Origin: Pandoraea apista | GTDB taxonomy: Bacteria > Pseudomonadota > Gammaproteobacteria > Burkholderiales > Burkholderiaceae | Direction of reading: 5' to 3' | Assembly: GCF_001465595.2 (NCBI RefSeq) | Contig: NZ_CP013481.2 | Span: 4,278,001 to 4,342,000 of the forward strand | Length of the DNA stretch: 64,000 nucleotides | Shown: positions 43,709 to 53,067 of the stretch, in pieces | How positions within the stretch are numbered: the first letter of the stretch is position 1 | Layout of the letters: each line of letters starts with the position of its first letter | Made by a program: the position numbers and the translations under genes | Notes under the pieces: generated by a model | Seen by the model: the letters and a program-made list of their open reading frames with translations, nothing else | Told to the model about the DNA's origin: nothing | The model's database searches: none

Positions 43709-44983
43709 ATGACACAACAACTCACTCTCAAGTCCGGCGCCGCAAATCGCGCGCAGGCAGGCGACACGCTCAAGGGTGCGGTCATCGCCGCACTCGTGAC
43801 GATCGTTCTCACGGCCCCCATCCTGGGCCTGCAATTGAAGCTCGAAGGCTATCAGGTGGTGCTCGAGCAGCACTGGCGCCCGGTCTGGATCGCCACGGCC
43901 ATCGTCTTCGTGTTTCAGTTGATCAAGCCTTTCCTTCTGCGCACCAAGCGTGCAGTGAAGCTGCCGACCCTGCCCGCCATGGGACGCCGCCAGCAACTGA
44001 CGGCAATGTGGGTGCTGCTTGCCGTCGGGCTCGTGTGGCCGTTCGTCGGTTCGCGCGGTGCGGTCGACGTAGCCACGCTTGCCCTTATCTATTGCGTGCT
44101 CGGTCTCGGCCTGAACATCGTTGTGGGCTTCGCGGGCCTGCTCGATCTGGGCTATGTCGGCTTCTACGCCGTGGGCGGTTATACATATGCGCTACTCAAT
44201 CAGTACTTCGGACTGACTTTCTGGGAATGCCTGCCGCTTGCCGCGCTCATGTCGGCTACGTTCGGCTTCCTGCTCGGTTTTCCGGTGCTGCGTCTGCGCG
44301 GCGACTACCTCGCTATCGTGACGCTGGGTTTCGGTGAAATCATCCGTCTCCTGCTGAACAATCTGACGAGCCTCACGGGTGGACCCGACGGCGTGTCGGG
44401 TATTCCGAAGCCCAGCGTGTTCGGGCTGGAAATGGCGCGTTCGTCGAGTGTCGAAGGGGCCAGGACATTCCATGAACTGATCGGCCTGCCCTACAGCGGC
44501 TCGCACATGGTGATCTTTCTCTACCTGCTCGCGTTTGCACTGGTGGGTTTCACACTGTTTGTCACGAGCCGCCTGATCCGCATGCCGATCGGGCGCGCGT
44601 GGGAAGCGCTGCGCGAAGATGAAATCGCATGCCGCTCGCTCGGCCTGAACCCTACGCGCATCAAACTCTCGGCGTTCACGCTGGGGGCATCGTTCGCGGG
44701 TCTCGCCGGTGCGTTCTTTGCCGCACGTCAGGGACTGGTCACGCCCGAGTCGTTCACGTTCATCGAATCGGCGCTCATTCTCGCCGTGGTGGTGCTCGGC
44801 GGCATGGGGTCGCAGATCGGTGTGATTCTCGCGGCCATTCTGCTCACGATCCTGCCGGAAGTCGCGCGCGACTTTGCCGAGTACCGGATGCTGATTTTCG
44901 GTCTGGTGATGGTGCTGATGATGATGTGGCGTCCGCAGGGTCTGTTGCCCGCCACCCGCCCGCATGTGGAGTTGCCGCAATGA
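43709..44983 (+). CDS. livM: Branched-chain amino acid ABC transporter permease LivM
   Basis: This 424-residue permease carries an N-terminal extension of about 120 residues with extra hydrophobic segments, as in E. coli LivM, and then the core: [40 protein letters not shown] and [19 protein letters not shown] (coupling loop). It begins eight bases after livH and its stop overlaps livG by ATGA. Confidence 0.96.
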   Translation: MTQQLTLKSGAANRAQAGDTLKGAVIAALVTIVLTAPILGLQLKLEGYQVVLEQHWRPVWIATAIVFVFQLIKPFLLRTKRAVKLPTLPAMGRRQQLTAMWVLLAVGLVWPFVGSRGAVDVATLALIYCVLGLGLNIVVGFAGLLDLGYVGFYAVGGYTYALLNQYFGLTFWECLPLAALMSATFGFLLGFPVLRLRGDYLAIVTLGFGEIIRLLLNNLTSLTGGPDGVSGIPKPSVFGLEMARSSSVEGARTFHELIGLPYSGSHMVIFLYLLAFALVGFTLFVTSRLIRMPIGRAWEALREDEIACRSLGLNPTRIKLSAFTLGASFAGLAGAFFAARQGLVTPESFTFIESALILAVVVLGGMGSQIGVILAAILLTILPEVARDFAEYRMLIFGLVMVLMMMWRPQGLLPATRPHVELPQ

Positions 44984-45747
44984 GCGCAGAACTGTTGAAA
45001 CTCTCCGGCCTGCAGATGCGCTTCGGCGGTCTGCTCGCCGTCGACGGCGTCGAGTTCGACGTCCGCAAGAACGAAGTCTTCGCGATCATCGGCCCGAACG
45101 GCGCAGGCAAGACGACCGTGTTCAATTGCGTCGGTGGTTTCTATCGCCCCACGGGCGGTTCGATCACGCTCGACGGCGATAACATCACCGGTCTGCCAAG
45201 CCACATGGTGGCCCGGCGCGGTCTCGTGCGCACATTCCAGAACATCCGGCTGTTCCGTCAATTGACGGTCGTGGAGAACCTGTTGGTCGCGCAGCATATG
45301 CGTGTGCATAGCGGCTTCCTGCAAGGGCTGTTCTCGACGGGAGCGTTCCGGCGGGCCGAGCGCACCGCACTTGAGCGGGCCAAGATGTGGCTCGATCGGC
45401 TGGGCCTGACCGCCGTGGCCAATCGCGAGGCGGGCACGCTATCGTATGGACATCAGCGGCGTCTTGAAATCGCGCGCTGCATGATCACCGAGCCGCGTCT
45501 GCTCATGCTCGACGAACCCGCTGCCGGCCTGAATCCGCAAGAGAAGGTCGAGTTGCAGCAACTTGTCGACAATCTGCGTCACGAGTTCGGCATCTCGGTA
45601 CTGCTCATCGAACACGACATGAGTTTGGTGATGGGCGTGTCGGACCGGATTCTCGTTATGGAACACGGCAAGCCCATCATGACCGGCAAGCCCGACGAGG
45701 TGCGCAACGATCCGCGCGTCATCAAGGCCTACCTCGGGGAGGAATAA
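44980..45747 (+). CDS. livG: Branched-chain amino acid ABC transporter ATPase LivG
   Basis: This 255-residue ATPase has Walker [10 protein letters not shown] near residue 37, signature [12 protein letters not shown], Walker [14 protein letters not shown] and the H-loop IEHDM. Its ATG overlaps the livM stop as ATGA, and its stop overlaps livF as TAATG, so translation is coupled along the operon. Confidence 0.96.
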   Translation: MSAELLKLSGLQMRFGGLLAVDGVEFDVRKNEVFAIIGPNGAGKTTVFNCVGGFYRPTGGSITLDGDNITGLPSHMVARRGLVRTFQNIRLFRQLTVVENLLVAQHMRVHSGFLQGLFSTGAFRRAERTALERAKMWLDRLGLTAVANREAGTLSYGHQRRLEIARCMITEPRLLMLDEPAAGLNPQEKVELQQLVDNLRHEFGISVLLIEHDMSLVMGVSDRILVMEHGKPIMTGKPDEVRNDPRVIKAYLGEE

Positions 45748-46448
45748 TGCTGAAGCTGGAAAAAATCCACACCCATTACGGGGCCGTCGAAGCGCTTTCC
45801 GGCGTGTCGATAGAAGTCAACAAGGGCGAGATTGTCACGCTCATCGGCAGCAACGGCGCGGGCAAGACCACGCTGATGATGACGGTATGCGGCACGCCGC
45901 GTGCGTCGAGCGGACGGGTGATGTTCGAAGGCAACGACATCACCGCCTGCCCCACGCATGAAATCATGCGCATGGGCCTCGCGATTTCGCCGGAAGGCCG
46001 CCGCGTGTTTCCAAGCCTGACGGTGATCGAAAATCTGAAAATGGGCGGCTTCTTTGCGTCCAAGGACGAAATCGAGGCTGGCATGGACCACGTCTTCAAG
46101 CTGTTCCCGAGACTCGCACAGCGTGGCAAGCAGCGCGCCGGCACCATGTCGGGGGGCGAGCAGCAGATGCTCGCCATCGGACGTGCGCTGATGAGCCGTC
46201 CGCGTCTGCTTCTGCTCGACGAACCGACGCTGGGTCTGGCCCCGCTCGTCATCGCGCAGATCTTCGACATCATTCGCGCCATTCGCGAAGAAGGGGTCAC
46301 GGTGTTTCTGGTGGAGCAAAACGCGAACAAGGCGCTGCATGTGGCCGATCGAGGCTACGTGCTGGAGACCGGCCGCGTGGTGCTCGCGGATTCGGCCGCC
46401 AACCTGCTCGCGAACGACGACATCAAGCGCGCTTATCTCGGGGCATGA
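45747..46448 (+). CDS. livF: Branched-chain amino acid ABC transporter ATPase LivF
   Basis: This 233-residue ATPase has Walker A GSNGAGKTT, signature MSGGEQQMLAIGRAL, Walker B LLLLDEPTLGLAP and the LivF-typical VFLVEQNANKAL. It ends the livKHMGF operon, and a strong terminator follows after about 50 bases. Confidence 0.96.
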   Translation: MLKLEKIHTHYGAVEALSGVSIEVNKGEIVTLIGSNGAGKTTLMMTVCGTPRASSGRVMFEGNDITACPTHEIMRMGLAISPEGRRVFPSLTVIENLKMGGFFASKDEIEAGMDHVFKLFPRLAQRGKQRAGTMSGGEQQMLAIGRALMSRPRLLLLDEPTLGLAPLVIAQIFDIIRAIREEGVTVFLVEQNANKALHVADRGYVLETGRVVLADSAANLLANDDIKRAYLGA

Positions 46449-46495
46449 GATTGCAGCCTGGGATGTAAGCGCCGCTCTCGGCACATGCCGAGCGC

Positions 46496-46530
46496 AAAAA
46501 GGGACGCGCCTTCGGGCGCGTCCCTTTTTT
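46496..46530. terminator. Bidirectional intrinsic terminator after livF
   Basis: The perfect stem GGGACGCGCC/GGCGCGTCCC with a TTCG tetraloop is flanked by AAAAA and TTTTTT, so it serves both livF and the convergent SRPBCC gene. Confidence 0.95.
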
Positions 46531-46578
46531 CATGCCGCCGCGATGACCCAACGTGTTTTGTCCGGCTTCGCCGGCACA

Positions 46579-47082
46579 TCACTTCATCAGTTCGACCAAC
46601 TGATCGAGCGCCTTGCCCCATCCGTCGTGGAAGCCCATGGCCTCGTGCTGCGCACGCGTAGTTTCATCGCCATGAATGGCAATGGCCGTATAACGTGTGC
46701 CCTTGCCTTGTGCCTCCATCAATACGGCCGCGGTGAAATGAAAGCCGCCGTGTTCCGCCACAGGGGCAGGCGCCGGACGGAAGCCAGGCAGGACCACGTT
46801 CGTCCAGACCAGTCGCGAGTTCTCGACGACTTCCAGATAGCATCCGTCGTTGGGGAACTGCTGCCCTTCGGGCGAGCGCATGACGGTGCGGAAAAGCCCG
46901 CCGGGGCGCAGATCGATTTCGCACTCCACGGTCTGCCACGGCGCAGGGGTGAACCACTTCTTGATGTGCTCGGGTTGTGTCCACGCCGCCCAGACACGCT
47001 CGCACGGCACATCGACGTAACGCTCGAGCACTAGATCCAGCTTCGGGTCGATCGAGAAAAGGTTGGCACGGCTCATCGTCAT
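46579..47082 (-). CDS. SRPBCC (AHSA1-type) domain protein
   Basis: This 167-residue START-like protein has [40 protein letters not shown] and [13 protein letters not shown], typical of AHSA1-domain proteins that bind hydrophobic ligands. In bacteria they are commonly encoded after an ArsR regulator, as here. Its ATG overlaps the ArsR stop by four bases. The ligand is unknown. Confidence 0.9.
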   Translation of the reverse strand: MTMSRANLFSIDPKLDLVLERYVDVPCERVWAAWTQPEHIKKWFTPAPWQTVECEIDLRPGGLFRTVMRSPEGQQFPNDGCYLEVVENSRLVWTNVVLPGFRPAPAPVAEHGGFHFTAAVLMEAQGKGTRYTAIAIHGDETTRAQHEAMGFHDGWGKALDQLVELMK

Positions 47083-47411
47083 GTCTCCTTCATTTGCAGT
47101 AGATAGCTATCGAGTTGATCGAGGCGGCGCGTCCATTTGTCGCGCTGCAACTGGAGCCAATCCTGCGCGCCAGCCAGTGTTTCCGTTTCCAACACATAAG
47201 TGCGGACACGGCCACTTTTCCGGGAGACGACCAGTCCGCTCTCCTCAAGCACATTCAAGTGCTGGGAGAACGACGGCAATGCCATGGAAAACGGACGCGC
47301 CAGTTCGCTCACCGAAGCGGGCCCGAGCGTCAAACGCTCGACGACCGCGCGTCTCGTGGGGTCGGACAGCGCCTGAAAGATCCGGTCGAGAGGGATAGAT
47401 TGGTTAGCCAT
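47079..47411 (-). CDS. ArsR family transcriptional regulator
   Basis: This 110-residue winged-helix repressor has [20 protein letters not shown], the recognition helix [20 protein letters not shown] and the wing [13 protein letters not shown]. No metal-binding Cys pair of the ArsR/SmtB type is present, so it is of the non-metal subgroup that accompanies SRPBCC proteins. The -10 box ends 7 bases before the ATG, so the message is probably leaderless and autoregulated. Confidence 0.92.
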   Translation of the reverse strand: MANQSIPLDRIFQALSDPTRRAVVERLTLGPASVSELARPFSMALPSFSQHLNVLEESGLVVSRKSGRVRTYVLETETLAGAQDWLQLQRDKWTRRLDQLDSYLLQMKET

Positions 47412-47418
47412 TCACCTA

Positions 47419-47447
47419 ACTATAGTGACACCAATCACTTAGGTCAA
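47419..47447 (-). promoter_or_regulatory. ArsR promoter with operator in the spacer
   Basis: On the minus strand TTGACC (47447-47442) and TATAGT (47424-47419) are separated by 17 bases. The spacer and -10 carry the dyad AGTGA-TTGGTG-TCACT. The predicted start of transcription coincides with ATG 47411. The remaining 200 bases before ribB contain no FMN riboswitch that I could recognise. Confidence 0.7.
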
Positions 47448-47651
47448 CACCTTTGTATTGGGAATTTTCCACCCAATGCCCGGCCCGCCACCGACGCCTT
47501 GCGCCGATTCTTCCGAGTTCACATTCGGACGCTGCCGAAATTGCCCGTGTCGGCCGATTTTCCGGGGCTGCGGCGCGAGATTCGGCCGCAGCCGTGCACC
47601 GGCTTGGCGTAGAATAGAGCCTTTCCAAATTCAGCCCCCGCGTTGTCCGCT

Positions 47652-48773
47652 ATGCCGTTGGCCACTACAGAAGAAATCATTGCCGAGCTGAAGGCCGGCC
47701 GCATGGTTGTCCTCGTCGACGAGGAAGATCGTGAAAACGAGGGCGATCTGGTCATGGCAGCCGAGTTCGCCACGCCCGAAGCCATCAATTTCATGGCGAA
47801 GTACGGCCGTGGACTGATTTGCCTTACGCTCACCCAAGCGCGTTGCAAGCAGTTGAATCTGCCGTTGATGACCTACCGCAACGGCACGCAATACGGCACC
47901 GCATTTACGCTGTCGATCGAAGCGGCCGAGGGGGTTACCACCGGCATCTCGGCGGCAGATCGCGCGCATACGGTCAAGACGGCCATTGCACAAGAAGCGC
48001 GTCCCGAAGATATCGTGCAGCCGGGTCACGTCTTCCCGATCATGGCGCAGCCCGGCGGGGTGCTGGTGCGCGCGGGTCACACGGAAGCCGGTTGCGACCT
48101 CACGGCAATGGCCGGCCTCACGCCCGCCGCCGTAATCTGCGAGATCATGAACGACGACGGCACGATGGCACGTCTGCCGCAGTTGCTGGAGTTCGCGGAA
48201 CAACACAACGTCAAGATCGGCACGATCGTCGATCTGATTCACTACCGCAGCCGCACCGAATCGATGATCGAGACGGTCGCAACGCGCGAAATGCAGACGG
48301 CCTGGGGCACCTTCCAGGCAACCCTTTATCGGGATAAGCCCAGCGGCAACCCGCATCTGGCATTGGTGCGGGGCACGCCAACCCCGGCAGACGAAACGCT
48401 CGTGCGGGTGCACGAACCGCTGTCGGTACTCGATCTGCTCGAAACCGGCGTGTCGACGCACTCCTGGACGCTCGCAGGCGCCATGCAGGCGATTGCCGAG
48501 GCAGGCAAGGGGGTGGTCGTGCTGCTCAATTGCGTGGAAACGCCGGAGCACCTGTTCAACCAGTTCGAAGCCCTCGACGAATCCGAGAAGGCTGCGCGCG
48601 CCAAGCGCCGCCCGGTGGACTTCCGTACGCACGGCGTGGGGGCACAGATCCTGCGCGAACTGGGCGTCGGTAAAATGCGTGTGCTTTCGAGCCCGCGCAA
48701 GATCCCCAACATGGCAGGTTATGGCCTCGAGGTCACCGGCTTCCAGCCGATGCCCGGCGCCGAAACCGCCTGA
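47652..48773 (+). CDS. ribB: 3,4-dihydroxy-2-butanone-4-phosphate synthase with degenerate GTP cyclohydrolase II domain
   Basis: Residues 1-205 are a complete Rib[21 protein letters not shown] (acidic loop), [29 protein letters not shown]. RibB makes dihydroxybutanone phosphate from ribulose 5-phosphate. Residues about 210-373 align with GTP cyclohydrolase II but the three zinc cysteines are absent ([20 protein letters not shown] where active enzymes have SECLTGD..RCDCG) and the QEGRNIGL motif is gone. This is the RibBX arrangement known in Proteobacteria, so a separate ribA is expected elsewhere. ATG 47652 has no strong ribosome-binding site. Confidence 0.92.
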   Translation: MPLATTEEIIAELKAGRMVVLVDEEDRENEGDLVMAAEFATPEAINFMAKYGRGLICLTLTQARCKQLNLPLMTYRNGTQYGTAFTLSIEAAEGVTTGISAADRAHTVKTAIAQEARPEDIVQPGHVFPIMAQPGGVLVRAGHTEAGCDLTAMAGLTPAAVICEIMNDDGTMARLPQLLEFAEQHNVKIGTIVDLIHYRSRTESMIETVATREMQTAWGTFQATLYRDKPSGNPHLALVRGTPTPADETLVRVHEPLSVLDLLETGVSTHSWTLAGAMQAIAEAGKGVVVLLNCVETPEHLFNQFEALDESEKAARAKRRPVDFRTHGVGAQILRELGVGKMRVLSSPRKIPNMAGYGLEVTGFQPMPGAETA

Positions 48774-48905
48774 GTCTGTTCTGTATCGATCCCCTGCCGG
48801 CAAACGGCGTTGGGGGATCATCTTGCCGAGCATTGCCTGTTTCGGGCATGCCGGCACAACGTTGGCTGCACCGCCTGGACGGTACTTTTTTAGAGGAAGC
48901 CCATT

Positions 48906-49418
48906 ATGGACATCGGACAATACCAGCCGGAACTCGACGGTGAAGGCCTGCGCGTGGGTATCGTGCAAGCACGATTCAACGACGCCATATGCACGGCGTT
49001 GCGCACTGCCGCTGTGGCTGAACTCGACCGCCTCGGCGTCGACGGCGAAGACGTTCTGCTTGTGACGGTGCCCGGTGCACTGGAAATTCCGCTGGCATTG
49101 CAGAAAATGGCCGAAAGCGGCCAGTTCGACGCGCTCATCGCGCTCGGCGCGGTGATTCGCGGCGAGACGTATCACTTTGAGCTGGTGTCGAACGAAAGCG
49201 GTGCCGGTATTACGCGTATCGGTCTCGATTTCGGTATTCCCATCGCCAACGCGGTGCTCACGACCGAAAACGACGAACAGGCCGAAGTGCGCGCCGCCGA
49301 AAAGGGCCGCGATGCAGCCCGCGTGGCGGTGGAAATGGCCAATCTGCTCGAAGCCATGGACATGCTCAGTGGCGACGACGACGGATCGGATGAAGACGAA
49401 GAAGAGGAAAATCGGTAA
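48906..49418 (+). CDS. ribH: 6,7-dimethyl-8-ribityllumazine synthase
   Basis: This 170-residue enzyme condenses the RibB and RibD pathway products to lumazine. It has [51 protein letters not shown] with catalytic His, and [15 protein letters not shown]. An acidic tail of about 15 residues ([14 protein letters not shown]) extends beyond the usual length. The stop overlaps the nusB start as TAATG. Confidence 0.96.
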   Translation: MDIGQYQPELDGEGLRVGIVQARFNDAICTALRTAAVAELDRLGVDGEDVLLVTVPGALEIPLALQKMAESGQFDALIALGAVIRGETYHFELVSNESGAGITRIGLDFGIPIANAVLTTENDEQAEVRAAEKGRDAARVAVEMANLLEAMDMLSGDDDGSDEDEEEENR

Positions 49419-49870
49419 TGAAGAGTGCTCGCCGCCGCGCGCGCGAATTTGCGCTGCAAGGGTTGTATCAATGGCTGCTCTCGCGCGACCACGCGGGTGA
49501 GATCGATGCGCACCTGCGCACCACCCCCGGCTACGACAAGGCGGACCATACCCACCTGGATGCCCTGCTGCACGGTAGCATCCGGGAGGCGGACGCCTTG
49601 TCGCAGCAACTCCAGCCGTACCTGGACCGCCCGGCCGCAGAATTGTCGCCGGTCGAACACGCCGTGCTCGTCATTGGCGCCTACGAACTGATTCACCACC
49701 TGGATATTCCGTATCGCGTGGTCATCAACGAGGCCGTCGAACTCGCCAAGACCTTTGGCGGTGTCGAAGGCTTCCGCTACGTGAACGGTGTCCTCGACAA
49801 GTTCTCGGCGGAAGTGCGCCCGGACGAAGTTGCAGCGAACCGCAACGGCAATCGCGGCAAGAGCGCGTAA
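49418..49870 (+). CDS. nusB: Transcription antitermination factor NusB
   Basis: This 150-residue all-helical RNA-binding protein acts with NusE in rRNA antitermination. Family segments are [22 protein letters not shown]-like [19 protein letters not shown] and [21 protein letters not shown]. It is translationally coupled to ribH, the order found in most Proteobacteria. Confidence 0.96.
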   Translation: MKSARRRAREFALQGLYQWLLSRDHAGEIDAHLRTTPGYDKADHTHLDALLHGSIREADALSQQLQPYLDRPAAELSPVEHAVLVIGAYELIHHLDIPYRVVINEAVELAKTFGGVEGFRYVNGVLDKFSAEVRPDEVAANRNGNRGKSA

Positions 49871-50018
49871 CGCATAACGCTCAGCAGGTGTCTCAGGCCT
49901 GAAGCCGCCAGAAACCTGCCACCGGTTGGGCTCAACGGGGTGTTATCTGCCCCGCAGGGCCCAGCCAGTCGCCCTCAGCCCTTCTCATCCAATCGCTCAG
50001 CCTCCTCCCCCCGATATC

Positions 50019-51227
50019 ATGGACCGCACGCCAGATCTCGCCTCTCCCTCGCTCAAACTTGCACAACGCGTCGACGACATCGCTCCGTTCCACGTGATGG
50101 AGCTAGCCAAGCAAGCCGCGTTGCGGGAGAAGGCAGGCCACCCCGTAATCCACATGGGGATCGGCGAGCCGGATTTCACGGCGCCCGAAGCGGTGATCGA
50201 GGCGGCCGCGAAGGCCATGCGCGATGGACGCACGCAATACACGGGCGCCATGGGCATCCCCGCGCTGCGCGAGGCCATCGCCGGTTACTACCGTAGCTAT
50301 TACGGCGTTGACATCGATCCGTCGCGCATTGTCGTGACGGCCGGCGCGTCGGCCGCCCTGGTGCTGGCCTGTGCAGCCCTGGTCGGCGTGGGCGATGAAG
50401 TGTTGATGCCGGATCCCTGTTATCCGTGCAACCGGCACTTCGTCTCGACGTTCGACGGCAAGCCGGTCCTGATCCCCTCGGGCCCGGCAGAACGTTTTCA
50501 ACTGACAGCCGAGCGCATTGAATCCCACTGGGGGCCGGCCACGAAGGGCGTGTTGCTTGCCTCGCCGTCGAACCCGACCGGCACATCCATCGAGACGGAA
50601 GAACTGTCTCGCATCGTCAAGGCAGTGCGCGCCCGTGGCGGCTTCACACTGGTCGATGAGATCTATCAGGGCCTCTCCTACGATGGCAAGCCGACTACGG
50701 CGCTGTCGTTCGGCGACGACGTTCTGGTCGTGAGCAGCTTCTCGAAGTACTTCAACATGACAGGATGGCGCCTCGGTTGGCTAGTCGTGCCGCCTTCGAT
50801 GGTCCCGACCTTCGAGAAGCTTGCGCAGAATCTGTTCATCTGCCCGTCTGCGGTGGCACAGCATGCCGCCACCGCCTGCTTCCTCCCGGAAACGCTGGCG
50901 ATTTACGAATCTCGAAAGGAAGCGTTCCGCGAGCGTCGTGACTACATCGTGCCGGCTCTCGAACATCTTGGCTTCAAAGTGCCCGTGATGCCGGACGGCG
51001 CGTTTTACGTTTACGCAGATTGCACCGGCGTTTCGCATCCGCACGCCGCCGACAGCGACCGCCTCACTCAATCGTTGCTCCAACAAGCAGATGTGGTGCT
51101 GGTGCCGGGGCTCGATTTCGGCTTTGCCGAACCGCACCAGTACATCCGCTTGTCGTATGCCACGTCACTGGCACAGTTGCACGAAGCGATGGACCGGATC
51201 GGGAAGGTCTTTGCCGCCGGCGGATAA
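50019..51227 (+). CDS. Class I PLP-dependent aminotransferase
   Basis: This 402-residue fold-type I aminotransferase has MGIGEPDFTAPEAVIEAA, ASPSNPTGT (Asn), LVDEIYQGLSYDG (Asp, Tyr), the Schiff-base Lys in SSFSKYFNMTGWRLGW and YIRLSYATS (substrate Arg). It resembles aspartate/alanine/aromatic aminotransferases; the exact donor and acceptor are not clear. I chose ATG 50019 (MDRTPDLAS) because the upstream open frame is low-complexity. It follows nusB and ends at a bidirectional terminator. Confidence 0.9.
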   Translation: MDRTPDLASPSLKLAQRVDDIAPFHVMELAKQAALREKAGHPVIHMGIGEPDFTAPEAVIEAAAKAMRDGRTQYTGAMGIPALREAIAGYYRSYYGVDIDPSRIVVTAGASAALVLACAALVGVGDEVLMPDPCYPCNRHFVSTFDGKPVLIPSGPAERFQLTAERIESHWGPATKGVLLASPSNPTGTSIETEELSRIVKAVRARGGFTLVDEIYQGLSYDGKPTTALSFGDDVLVVSSFSKYFNMTGWRLGWLVVPPSMVPTFEKLAQNLFICPSAVAQHAATACFLPETLAIYESRKEAFRERRDYIVPALEHLGFKVPVMPDGAFYVYADCTGVSHPHAADSDRLTQSLLQQADVVLVPGLDFGFAEPHQYIRLSYATSLAQLHEAMDRIGKVFAAGG

Positions 51228-51289
51228 CGCAGATAGCGTCAGCACTCCCCCGCACAAACGGCAACAGAAGCGCAGCCCCGTTGGAAAGC

Positions 51290-51324
51290 AAAAAACCCAT
51301 CGAATCGCTTCGATGGGTTTTTTT
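51290..51324. terminator. Bidirectional intrinsic terminator
   Basis: The stem ACCCATCGAA/TTCGATGGGT with loop TCGC is flanked by A and T runs. It separates the convergent aminotransferase and transglycosylase genes. Confidence 0.95.
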
Positions 51325-51439
51325 GTTGGCTTCGCGCAGCCTCTCTATATAGATAGACAACACGCGTACCCGTGTGACGATTGGCTCGAAGGCAATGCAC
51401 CGGCCGTGGCGCATCCATCCAAAGCGAATCGCCGATCCG

Positions 51440-52498
51440 TCAGGCAGCGGTGCTGTCGTCCGCCTCAAGCGGCTTGGCAGCCGCAGCGGCCTTGCCAGCC
51501 GACGTTGACGCGGCCGGCGCGGGCGCCGAGTCGGTTGATTCGTCCGACTTGCCTGCCGAGACCGGCTTCATCGCCGGCTTGGCCGAACTGACGATCACCG
51601 GCGCTTGCGGTGCATTCGGCGAGACCTTGCGACCCATGGTCACGCTGCGCAGACGATCGCGTTCGGCAAGCACCTTGGCGCCGTAACCGCCGTCACCCGC
51701 ACTGGTCGATCCCACATACAGGCGCAAACCACCGGCGAGCGAGCCACCGCGGGCAATGCATTCCTTCAGGATCAGCGCACCCACCTTGATGTTCGCGAGC
51801 GGATGCAGTGCCGCCTCGGGACCGCCGAAGTATTCCAGCTTGTCCTGATGCACTTTCGACATGACCTGCATCAGGCCCTGCGCGCCGACGGTGCTCTCCG
51901 CATACGGGTTGAAGCCCGATTCGATAGCCATCACGGCGAGCAGCAGCAGCGGATCGAGGCCGACTTCCTTGCCCGTCGAGTAAGCGGCGCGCACGAGATT
52001 GCCCGTGACGTCACCCGCGACGCGATAACGCCGCGCCAGGTAATCGGCCACGGCGATCTGCTCACGCGTGTCCAGTACCTTGGTGGCACGCGCGTCGGCG
52101 GCCACACGTTGGTTCGGAATATAGGCGGCGAGGACTGCTGCCGACGGCACATGTTGTGCCGCTTGCGCCATCAACGCCGAGTCGGAGGACGAGGCGCCCT
52201 GCGCGACCATGCCGCCGTTGGCGCCCTGGCTGGCCGCATTGGCCGAACCGGTGGCTGCCTCTAGCAGCGGACCCACGCGCGACGCCAGATCGGCACGCCA
52301 CGTCGGTCGAGCCCACAACGCCAGCGTGCCGACCACGGCAACCAGACCGACCGCGCTGGACGTATACAGTCCAACACGACCGCCATGCCATGCCAGGCGA
52401 CGCCAATCGCGGCGAGCCGCGGCTACCGTTGCCGCACTGCGTGCGCCAAGCGCACGGACAGCGGCCAGTAGCCAGGGTGATAAACCAGACTTCTTCAT
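51440..52498 (-). CDS. Lytic transglycosylase (SLT domain)
   Basis: This 352-residue protein has an N-terminal membrane anchor near residue 50 (VGLYTSSAVGLVAVVGTLALW) and an SLT domain at about 170-290 with the catalytic Glu in LLLAVMAIESGFNPYAES and VGAQGLMQVMSKVH, followed by LHPLANIKVGALILKECI. It cleaves peptidoglycan glycan strands in the periplasm. The C-terminal 60 residues are Ala/Ser/Lys-rich and disordered. ATG 52498 is the start; a strong promoter lies about 340 bases upstream. Confidence 0.92.
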   Translation of the reverse strand: MKKSGLSPWLLAAVRALGARSAATVAAARRDWRRLAWHGGRVGLYTSSAVGLVAVVGTLALWARPTWRADLASRVGPLLEAATGSANAASQGANGGMVAQGASSSDSALMAQAAQHVPSAAVLAAYIPNQRVAADARATKVLDTREQIAVADYLARRYRVAGDVTGNLVRAAYSTGKEVGLDPLLLLAVMAIESGFNPYAESTVGAQGLMQVMSKVHQDKLEYFGGPEAALHPLANIKVGALILKECIARGGSLAGGLRLYVGSTSAGDGGYGAKVLAERDRLRSVTMGRKVSPNAPQAPVIVSSAKPAMKPVSAGKSDESTDSAPAPAASTSAGKAAAAAKPLEADDSTAA

Positions 52499-52870
52499 AC
52501 TACGTACTCCGGTTACGCCGTCACCACGGGGTGGCCCCGAGGCGTAAGGAAACGAGCCGGTATGCCCGCCAGGCATCCCGTTAAGTGCTCATTTACGGCA
52601 TATGGAACGAGGCGGTGCATCGCGTTTGTCGTTGACGATGCCGCTACCGCCGCAGCGCGCCGACCTGTTCAGGTCCCCGGCGCTGACGAGCTATCGCTCG
52701 CGCTGCTTCCTAAAACACTGGCTTCCCGACCTCGGTGAGAAAACCAGCCACTGAAAATCCACGTCGATGTTGTAGTTGTCGCTAAGCTTGAGCGGGTCGG
52801 CCTACCCGTCTTCAAAGCCGCCTTTCTGGATTCAACGGGCGGATTGTAGCAGCCACATATAAACAGTCAA
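52499..52870 (-). promoter_or_regulatory. Strong promoter and long structured leader of the transglycosylase gene
   Basis: TTGACT (52870-52865) and TACAAT (52848-52843) on the minus strand are 16 bases apart, one of the best sigma-70 promoters here. The transcript would start near 52836 and run about 338 nt before the ATG at 52498. It holds several stems, for example CAGUGGCU with AGCCAGUG and GCAGCGCG with CGCGCUGC. No known riboswitch class was recognised. The remaining 197 bases to ubiD (52871-53067) are AT-rich promoter sequence. Confidence 0.6.
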
Positions 52871-53067
52871 TACTATTATTAGTCTAAATCATTACCAAAA
52901 GTAATTTGTAACGGCTGTTTTGCCGTGACGTTCGGGAGCCTTGACCGGTAAAATGCCCTGCCTCACCCCGCGTTTACGGGGGTGCCACCCCGACATTCTG
53001 CGAATTCAAACGACCGTTTTCATTGGACGTATGAATTTCGTAAAAATTTTTGGTAACTGTTTGTTTC

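Noticed and set aside
47412..47651. FMN riboswitch before ribB
   Set aside because: None of the conserved RFN-element segments could be found.
52700..52804. Protein-like frame within the transglycosylase leader (LSDNYNIDVDFQWLVF)
   Set aside because: It has no start codon after the upstream stop and no ribosome-binding site; more likely chance coding in a structured leader.
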